5,299 bases of DNA from Devosia sp. (lineage in GTDB: Bacteria > Pseudomonadota > Alphaproteobacteria > Rhizobiales > Devosiaceae), in NCBI GenBank assembly GCA_016793415.1, contig JAEUMC010000461.1, positions 1-5,299 on the forward strand, given 5' to 3'. A program made the position numbers and the translations under genes. Positions 1 through 4,116 of the stretch are shown one piece after another. Numbering within the stretch: the stretch's first letter is position 1; the number at the start of each line of letters is the position of its first letter. The notes below the pieces were generated by a model. The model worked only from the letters and a program-made list of their open reading frames with translations. It was not told the origin of the DNA and did not search any database.

Positions 1-54
1 GTTACCCGAGCAGAGGGGATTGGGGCACTCTGGGGTGCCGGATAGGGGTCGTCG

Positions 55-69
55 CGGCCTTCCGGGCCG
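55..69 (-). repeat. short GC-rich hairpin abutting the stop codon of the DUF442 gene
   Basis: The plus strand shows CGGCC, a five-base loop (TTCCG), then GGCCG, so five G/C pairs can form. On the minus strand the hairpin starts at the base right after the TAA stop at 72-70. No T-run follows, so it is not a textbook intrinsic terminator. It could protect the 3' end of the message or help a Rho-type stop. A second small inverted repeat (GGCAC/GTGCC, 24-39) lies just beyond it. Nothing else is recognisable in positions 1-69, and no coding is supported there. Confidence 0.4.
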
Positions 70-486
70 TTACTTCTGACTCAGATGTCCCGCGAGATGG
101 GACATGTCGTAACCCGCATTCGCCGCCGCCGAGATGATCTCGGAAGCCGACGCCTTGCCGGCCTGGCTCAACGCCCACAGGGTCGTCGAGCGCGTGCCGG
201 AGCGGCAGTAGCAGAACACGGGGCCGGTGCTCCCCTCGAGCACCTGTTTGGTCTGATCGACCATCTGGGCGCTGATGCCCTCGCGGCCGAGCGGAATATA
301 GTGATAGGCGAGGCCGGCGTCGTGCGCCGCTTGCTCGATCGTCGCGCTGGTCGGCTGATCCGGGGATTCCCCGTCCGGCCGGTTATTGATGATGGCGACG
401 AAACCCTGGGCCTTTATGGCGGCCACATCTTCGGGGCTGATCTGCGGGGACACGCTCACGTGGTCGTTGATCCGCTTCACGTCCAA
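70..486 (-). CDS. TIGR01244/DUF442 family rhodanese-like sulfurtransferase or phosphatase-fold protein
   Basis: This is a small cytosolic protein of the DUF442 family, related to the N-terminal domain of Blh-type proteins, with a dual-specificity-phosphatase/rhodanese fold. The family marks are a start of the type DVKRINDHVSVSPQI, the strand VAIINNRPDGE, and the active loop CRSGTRS, in which Cys-X4-Arg matches the rhodanese pattern. A second Cys sits two residues before the active one. Relatives are linked to sulfide or persulfide metabolism, but the substrate here cannot be read from sequence. The frame stays open upstream to an ATG at 558 (162 aa). I prefer the TTG at 486-484 (138 aa): homologues usually begin about there, GGAG lies 8 bases before it, and the extra 24 residues look unlike the family. 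It follows the GNAT gene on the same strand and may share its message. Family is fairly certain; the start is less so. Confidence 0.85.
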   Translation of the reverse strand: MDVKRINDHVSVSPQISPEDVAAIKAQGFVAIINNRPDGESPDQPTSATIEQAAHDAGLAYHYIPLGREGISAQMVDQTKQVLEGSTGPVFCYCRSGTRSTTLWALSQAGKASASEIISAAANAGYDMSHLAGHLSQK

Positions 487-498
487 ATCACATACTCC
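484..498 (-). promoter_or_regulatory. ribosome binding site that supports a TTG start
   Basis: On the minus strand GGAG (498-495) is followed by eight bases and then TTG (486-484), a normal spacing. An ATG lies inside the spacer but is out of frame and meets TGA at once. The in-frame ATG at 558 would add 24 residues that do not resemble the DUF442 family. Confidence 0.5.
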
Positions 499-558
499 GA
501 TAGATATGCCTGGGTCTTCCCGGGAGCCTTTATAGACATCGGCTTGTCCGTGAGGCAA

Positions 559-572
559 GGCGCGGCAGCGCC
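559..572 (-). repeat. small GC-rich hairpin between the GNAT and DUF442 genes
   Basis: GGCGC and GCGCC flank a four-base loop, giving five G/C pairs. It lies two bases beyond the larger hairpin at 575-596. With the TTG start at 486, both hairpins fall in a 110-base untranslated spacer. No T-run follows on either strand. Confidence 0.35.
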
Positions 573-574
573 AG

Positions 575-596
575 CCCTAAGTCTCACGACTTTGGG
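575..596 (-). repeat. hairpin abutting the stop codon of the GNAT gene
   Basis: On the minus strand the arms are CCCAAAGTC and GACTTAGGG around the tetraloop GTGA. Eight of nine positions pair, with one A-A mismatch. It begins at the base after the TAA stop (599-597). It lacks a T-tract, so it is more likely a 3'-end stabiliser, a Rho-dependent or attenuated stop, or a processing site than a standard intrinsic terminator. It could uncouple expression of the downstream DUF442 gene from the enzyme pair upstream. Confidence 0.4.
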
Positions 597-1067
597 TTAG
601 GTGTTATGGAACGACTTGCGCATGTAGACCGCCTTGCCGTTCATGAAATCCTCGATCCGGTCGACGACGAAGCCGATCCGGCTGTAGAGCGCGATATTGC
701 TCTCGAACACCCCGTTGGTGACGAGCCGCAGCTCGGGGAAACCGGCCGCCAGCGCCCGGGCCTCGGTGAAATCAAGCAGCATCCGCCCGATACCGCGCCC
801 CTGTGCCGCCGGCGCCACCGCGACATTGTCGATCCACAAATGGTCGGGGTGCGGCACCGTCTCGATCAGCCCCAGGATGGTATCCCCCTCCACGGCCAGG
901 TCGAACCGATGCTCGCGTACCGCCTTTTCGTAGTCGACCCGCATCGGCATCGGCTCGCGTCCGAGCAGCGGCACCCACTTGGCGTAGGCCGCCATCACGA
1001 TGGCAGCGATCGCTCCCGCCTCGTGCGGTTCGGCAAGGCGGATCTGGACGGAGGTCTTGGCGCTCAT
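597..1067 (-). CDS. GNAT family N-acetyltransferase
   Basis: This 156-residue single-domain protein has the usual length for a stand-alone Gcn5-related acetyltransferase, which moves an acetyl group from acetyl-CoA to an amine. Motif A is clear: the strand LWIDNVAVAPAAQ leads into the pyrophosphate-binding loop Q89-G-R-G-I-G94 and the helix MLLDFTEARALAAG. Motif B follows as N124-IALYSRIGF, with the Asn and Tyr usual for acetyl-CoA binding and catalysis. The N-terminal part (IRLAEPHEAGAIAAIV) is the normal first strand and helix. The acceptor, small molecule or protein, cannot be told. The ATG at 1067 is 18 bases after the stop of the GGDEF-EAL gene, so the two are probably co-transcribed. 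Only a weak purine stretch (TAGG) precedes the ATG, so translation may depend on coupling to the upstream gene. Family certain, specificity unknown. Confidence 0.92.
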   Translation of the reverse strand: MSAKTSVQIRLAEPHEAGAIAAIVMAAYAKWVPLLGREPMPMRVDYEKAVREHRFDLAVEGDTILGLIETVPHPDHLWIDNVAVAPAAQGRGIGRMLLDFTEARALAAGFPELRLVTNGVFESNIALYSRIGFVVDRIEDFMNGKAVYMRKSFHNT

Positions 1068-1085
1068 GCCTACACGCCTACGCTC

Positions 1086-2627
1086 TCAGGCCGCCGAAGC
1101 AAAGCGCGACGAACGCAGCGGCTCCGGTCGCGCCAAGAGGTACCCCTGCAGCGCCGTGACCCCGGCGCGCTGCAGGAACTGCAGCTGCTCGGTCGTTTCC
1201 ACGCCCTCGGCGATTACCTCGACCTTCATCGAGCGAGCAATCTTGGCGATCGAGGAGACGATCAACCCATCGATCCGGCTCTGCGGCAGGTTGGCGACGT
1301 AGGAGCGGTCGATCTTGATGATGTCGAACGGAAAGCCTCTGAGATACTCGAGGCTGGCGAAGCCGCTGCCGAAATCGTCGATCGCCACCCGCACGCCGAG
1401 CGCCCGCAGCGCCTCGATATTGCTCAGCTCCACCGTCCCCGATTTGAGCGGCAGCGACTCGGTGATCTCGATGACGAGCTGGCTGCCGCTGATCCCGGTT
1501 TCCATGACGATATCGGCGAAGCGCTCGGCGAAATCGCTGCGCCGCAACTGCACCACCGAGACGTTGATGCCGACATGCGGCGTGCCGAGCCCGGCAAGAT
1601 CGGCCGCGGCGCGTCGCAGCACCCAGTCGCCCAGCTTGTCGATGAGGTCGGACTGTTCGGCAATGCCGATGAAGTCGTTCGGCGGCACCTGCCCGCGCAC
1701 CGGATGCTGCCAGCGCAGCAGCGCTTCGTGGCTCATCAGCGTCGTGCCGTCGGCGGCAAAGATCGGCTGATAGTGCAGCTCGAGCTCGTTGAGCAGGATT
1801 GCCGCGCGCAGGTCGCGCTCGACGAAGCGCTTGTGCCGCTCATCGGCCATCAACTCGGCTTCGAAGGCGACCGTCGCAGCCCGCCCTTCCTTCTTGCCCT
1901 TGTAGAGCGCCAGGTCGGCCTTCGAGATCAGCTCATCCAGCTCGGCGGCGTCCTGCGGCCACAGCGCCACGCCGATGGTCGCCGACAGCCGGAGCGGCCG
2001 CCCGTCGATGCTGATCGGCTGGCCCAGCGTCGCGAGGATCTGGTCGCCCAGCCGCACCAGGGCCGGGCGGCTGTCCTGGCCAACCAGTGCGATGCCGAAC
2101 TCGTCGCCACCCAGGCGCCCGATCAACGCCTCGGGCAGCAGCGTCTTCAGCGTCTTGACCAGGTGCACCAGCGCCGCATCGCCGGCGCCGTGGCCATGCG
2201 AGTCGTTGAGCACCTTGAGCTTGTCCATGTCGATCTGCATGTAGGCGACCGGCCGGTCGTTGCCGTGGAGGCTCTCCTTGAGGGCGCTGAAGAAATACGA
2301 GCGGGTATGCGCGCCGGTCAGCGCGTCGCGATAGGCGAGGTCGAGCAGTTGCCGTTGCTCCTCGGCGGCGCTCTCGAGTTCCTGCTTCAGCCGGACGTAG
2401 CCCCAGCGCAACAGCAGCAACAGGCTGGCGCCGGCCAGCACCCGCACCACCACCATCTCGATGGCCCTGGGGTCGGTGAAGTAGCCGAGCAGCGCCACCA
2501 CGCCGGTCACCACGATCAGCGCCGTCACTCCGGCGAACACCAGCCGATAGGTCCTGATGACTTGCTGCAGCGAGGCTTGGCGTTGCAACGAATAGGCCTC
2601 CTGGCTCGACTGGTGATCGGTGCGCAC
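1086..2627 (-). CDS. membrane-anchored GGDEF-EAL protein (cyclic-di-GMP cyclase/phosphodiesterase)
   Basis: This 513-residue protein should make and/or break cyclic-di-GMP at the inner membrane. Two hydrophobic helices (about 28-49 and 57-74) leave a periplasmic loop of only some eight residues, followed by a charged, probably coiled helix (78-97). The GGDEF domain spans about 98-253: DALTG at 101, metal-site D133, N141 and D150, and an intact GGDEF at 173-177. The RxxD inhibitory site is absent; the aligned residues 164-167 are LPEA. The EAL domain spans about 265-505 and keeps its catalytic set: E301 (EALLR), N355, E387 (EITES), D417-D418 (DDFGSG), K438 (KIDRS), E474 and E477 (AEGVE), and QGY at 494. 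Both halves therefore look competent; the net activity cannot be predicted. The start is GTG at 2627, with GGAGG 13 bases upstream, a rather long spacing; an in-frame ATT one codon earlier would be 10 bases away. It shares a likely transcript with the GNAT gene. Confidence 0.95.
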   Translation of the reverse strand: MRTDHQSSQEAYSLQRQASLQQVIRTYRLVFAGVTALIVVTGVVALLGYFTDPRAIEMVVVRVLAGASLLLLLRWGYVRLKQELESAAEEQRQLLDLAYRDALTGAHTRSYFFSALKESLHGNDRPVAYMQIDMDKLKVLNDSHGHGAGDAALVHLVKTLKTLLPEALIGRLGGDEFGIALVGQDSRPALVRLGDQILATLGQPISIDGRPLRLSATIGVALWPQDAAELDELISKADLALYKGKKEGRAATVAFEAELMADERHKRFVERDLRAAILLNELELHYQPIFAADGTTLMSHEALLRWQHPVRGQVPPNDFIGIAEQSDLIDKLGDWVLRRAAADLAGLGTPHVGINVSVVQLRRSDFAERFADIVMETGISGSQLVIEITESLPLKSGTVELSNIEALRALGVRVAIDDFGSGFASLEYLRGFPFDIIKIDRSYVANLPQSRIDGLIVSSIAKIARSMKVEVIAEGVETTEQLQFLQRAGVTALQGYLLARPEPLRSSRFASAA

Positions 2628-2640
2628 AATCGCGCGCAGC

Positions 2641-2649
2641 CTCCTCCCA
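2641..2649 (-). promoter_or_regulatory. strong Shine-Dalgarno of the GGDEF-EAL gene at long spacing
   Basis: The minus strand reads GGGAGGAGG, an excellent match to the 16S tail. The GTG start at 2627 lies 13 bases after its last G, longer than the usual 5-10. In the same frame, the codons between are CTG CGC GCG ATT, so an ATT start at 2630 would have 10-base spacing. GTG is still the more likely start. Confidence 0.55.
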
Positions 2650-2679
2650 GAAGCTTTCGGAACACCTAACGGCGAACGA

Positions 2680-2688
2680 TTATGACAA
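2680..2688 (-). promoter_or_regulatory. extended -10 promoter candidate for the GGDEF-EAL/GNAT unit
   Basis: On the minus strand the sequence TGTCATAAT fits an extended -10 element (TGN followed by CATAAT, five of six to consensus). No good -35 hexamer lies 16-18 bases upstream, as is typical for extended -10 promoters. The predicted transcript would start near 2673 and carry about 46 untranslated bases. A seven-base repeat, ATCGTTC on the minus strand, occurs at 2711-2705 and at 2681-2675, the second overlapping the end of the -10 hexamer. The rest of the 174-bp gap (2628-2801) shows no gene and no clear terminator for the betaine-binding gene. Confidence 0.4.
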
Positions 2689-2801
2689 CGAATACAAGCG
2701 CCTAGAACGATCCGTCCGACGTTCGCCCGCCGAGCCTAAGCAAGCTTCGTGACAGTCCATTCACAGCCGTTGCTGCATCGACAGGCGTGGCTAACCAGGC
2801 G

Positions 2802-3887
2802 TTACTGCGGCGCCGCTTCGGCTGGCTGCTCGAGCGGTGGCAAACCCACCCAGGGGCGCCAGATTTCGCTGCGTTCGGCGATAAAGCGGTCGGCGACCGT
2901 TTCCACCGTCGCGCCCGCCTCGCCCAGTTGCTGCAGCATCAGGTTCATTTCGGCGAACGGCATCCGCGCCCGGCCGAAATAGGCCGCCACCTGCGGTGCA
3001 TCGAGATAGACCCACTCGGCCAGCGCCACTACCACCGGGTCGGGCGCAAACCCTGTCGGGGTCGGCGACGCGCAGGCGGTGCGCCCCATGCACAGGAATG
3101 CATCCCGATCATAGGCGGCGAGCGTCACCGGCTTGAAGGCGAACTGCGCCAGCACCGCATTGGGCTGCCAGTAGTAGAACAGGATCGGCTCCTTCCGCCC
3201 GACCGCCTCGGCGATCAGCGTATCGAGTTCGAACCGGTTGGCCGGCTCGACGATATCGAACGACTGGTCGAGCCCGTAGGCCCTCAGCATGTTGCGGTTC
3301 ACCACCGCGCAGCCCCAATCCACCGGACAGGAGATGAACTTGCCCCGTCCATTGCCGTCGCCGAACTCGGCGGCATGCGCCTTGAGCCCGTCGATGGTGG
3401 TGACCTCCGGCCACTGCGCCGCCGCATAGTCGGGGACGAACCAGCCTTCGAAGGTGGTGTCGGCATAAGGCGTGCCGGCCTGCCGCACCTTCTGGCCCTT
3501 CATCGCGGCGTTCCAGATGTCGGCGATCCGCCCGATCCATAGTTCCGGCGCTACGGCCGGCTGGCCGGTGGCGCCCATCGATGAGCCGGTGGCCGCCAGG
3601 TCGCCTTCCTGCACCGCGACATTGCAGAGGTAATTGGCGGTGAGCAGCCGCGAATGCACCTCGGCCAGCAGCGCCGACGACGGCCACGCCATGCGGGCGA
3701 TGGCCAGTTGCTGCGTACCGCAGGGCGGCGGCGGTGGCGCCTCGCCGATCGTCGGATCGGCCGCGGCGCCTGCGGCCGGTGGATCGAGCGTCTGCACCGA
3801 CTCCTGTGCGAAGGCGGCTTGAGCCAAGGCTCCGCCCAGCGACACGGTCAGTGCGAGAATGGAAAGGCAGCGGAGCAGCTTTGTCAT
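2802..3887 (-). CDS. glycine betaine/choline-type ABC transporter substrate-binding protein (OpuAC family)
   Basis: This 361-residue exported protein should capture a quaternary-amine osmolyte such as glycine betaine, choline or proline betaine in the periplasm and pass it to an ABC importer. Residues 1-27 form a Sec signal peptide (basic start, hydrophobic core, AFA before the cut). A low-complexity Pro/Ala linker follows (36-55), then the OpuAC domain: MAWPSSALLAEV at 66-77, ELWIGRIADIW at 115-125, EGWFVPDY at 147-154 and YYWQPNAVLAQF at 238-249. The aromatic residues in these segments are candidates for the cage that holds the trimethylammonium group. The mature part has six Cys (56, 88, 187, 193, 266, 272), which could form disulfides. 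Cys7 lies too early in the signal peptide to be a lipobox. No permease or ATPase gene adjoins it here. The ATG at 3887 has no clear Shine-Dalgarno, but the signal peptide fixes this start. The precise ligand is uncertain. Confidence 0.88.
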   Translation of the reverse strand: MTKLLRCLSILALTVSLGGALAQAAFAQESVQTLDPPAAGAAADPTIGEAPPPPPCGTQQLAIARMAWPSSALLAEVHSRLLTANYLCNVAVQEGDLAATGSSMGATGQPAVAPELWIGRIADIWNAAMKGQKVRQAGTPYADTTFEGWFVPDYAAAQWPEVTTIDGLKAHAAEFGDGNGRGKFISCPVDWGCAVVNRNMLRAYGLDQSFDIVEPANRFELDTLIAEAVGRKEPILFYYWQPNAVLAQFAFKPVTLAAYDRDAFLCMGRTACASPTPTGFAPDPVVVALAEWVYLDAPQVAAYFGRARMPFAEMNLMLQQLGEAGATVETVADRFIAERSEIWRPWVGLPPLEQPAEAAPQ

Positions 3888-3921
3888 CGGAGTGGCGCGA
3901 GGAACGGAACCGGAGGTCGAA

Positions 3922-3949
3922 CTTATAGGGCCGGAACCTCGTAAGACAA
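3922..3949 (-). promoter_or_regulatory. sigma70-type promoter candidate for the betaine-binding gene
   Basis: On the minus strand TTGTCT (3949-3944) and TATAAG (3927-3922) are separated by 16 bases. This is a good match to -35 and -10 elements. Transcription would start near 3915, about 27 bases before the ATG at 3887. This short leader lacks a clear Shine-Dalgarno. Confidence 0.5.
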
Positions 3950-3951
3950 AT

Positions 3952-3967
3952 GCCCGGACGGGCTTTT
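3952..3967 (+). terminator. terminator-like hairpin inside the divergent intergenic region
   Basis: GCCCG and CGGGC pair around two to four loop bases and are followed directly by TTTT on the plus strand, the form of a short intrinsic terminator. No plus-strand gene lies upstream in the window, so it would stop transcripts running antisense to the betaine-binding gene before they reach the plus-strand gene. On the minus strand the same arms are followed only by ATTTG and lie just upstream of the -35 candidate, so an operator role is also possible. Confidence 0.4.
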
Positions 3968-4068
3968 ACCACTTGATCAAAAGCGGATGACTCGCCTTCG
4001 CAATTTATGCAATATCGCGCGCAGTGGGGCATGGGTTGTGCCCCCGTTGATTGTTGCTTCGATGGAGA

Positions 4069-4093
4069 CGGCGGTAAACAACGCCGCACGGCG
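4069..4093 (+). promoter_or_regulatory. alternating stem region before the ribosome binding site
   Basis: The segment CGCCG at 4082-4086 is complementary both to CGGCG at 4069-4073 and to CGGCG at 4089-4093, so only one of the two five-pair stems can form at a time. The seven-base copies ACGGCGG at 4068-4074 and 4088-4094 are 20 bp apart, about two helical turns, which would also suit a protein-binding site. The Shine-Dalgarno lies outside both stems. Confidence 0.3.
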
Positions 4094-4105
4094 GAGTGAC
4101 TTTGC

Positions 4106-4112
4106 AGAGGGA
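4106..4112 (+). promoter_or_regulatory. ribosome binding site of the branched-chain amino-acid-binding gene
   Basis: AGAGGGA precedes the ATG at 4117, with GAGG six bases from the start codon. This spacing, and the signal peptide that begins at this Met, fix the start. Confidence 0.7.
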
Positions 4113-4116
4113 CATC

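Larger units (their letters stand above)
3968..4116. other. remainder of the divergent intergenic region, control region of the plus-strand gene
   Basis: No coding is supported here. Visible elements are the palindrome TTGATCAA (3973-3980) within a looser GCTTTT/AAAAGC inverted repeat (3962-3984); the direct repeat GCAAT at 4000-4004 and 4009-4013; and a six-pair hairpin GGGGCA/TGCCCC with a seven-base loop (4026-4044). I cannot place the plus-strand promoter firmly. The best pair I see is TTGTTG (4051-4056) and TAAACA (4075-4080) with an 18-base spacer, which is poor, so an activator or an alternative sigma factor may be used. Confidence 0.35.

Noticed and set aside
24..39. Inverted repeat GGCAC/GTGCC as a possible terminator at the left edge
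   Set aside because: It has only five pairs, a six-base loop and no T-run on either strand, and it lies too near the window edge to judge its context.
606..2669. A 687-codon plus-strand open frame opposite the GNAT and GGDEF-EAL genes
   Set aside because: It is the antisense shadow of two certain genes in high-GC DNA. Its translation is rich in Arg, His, Gln and Leu with no domain pattern, and it has no fitting promoter or ribosome site.
596..2671. Ten-base inverted repeat GTTAGGTGTT (596-605) and AACACCTAAC (2662-2671) flanking two genes
   Set aside because: It looked like possible element ends, but a ten-base match is expected many times by chance in 5.3 kb counting both strands. There is no transposase and no target duplication.
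2787..3542. A 251-codon plus-strand open frame opposite the betaine-binding gene
   Set aside because: It is an antisense shadow, with Arg/His-rich translation and no recognisable fold or motif.
2802..3887. Cys7 of the betaine-binding protein as a lipoprotein anchor
   Set aside because: It precedes the hydrophobic core of the signal peptide, so it cannot be a lipobox Cys; the AFA cleavage site near residue 27 fits a soluble periplasmic protein.
3973..3980. TTGATCAA as a -35 element plus operator for the plus-strand gene
   Set aside because: As a -35 (TTGATC) it has no acceptable -10 at 16-18 bases downstream. As an operator it is only an eight-base palindrome, so it is kept as a note in the intergenic entry.
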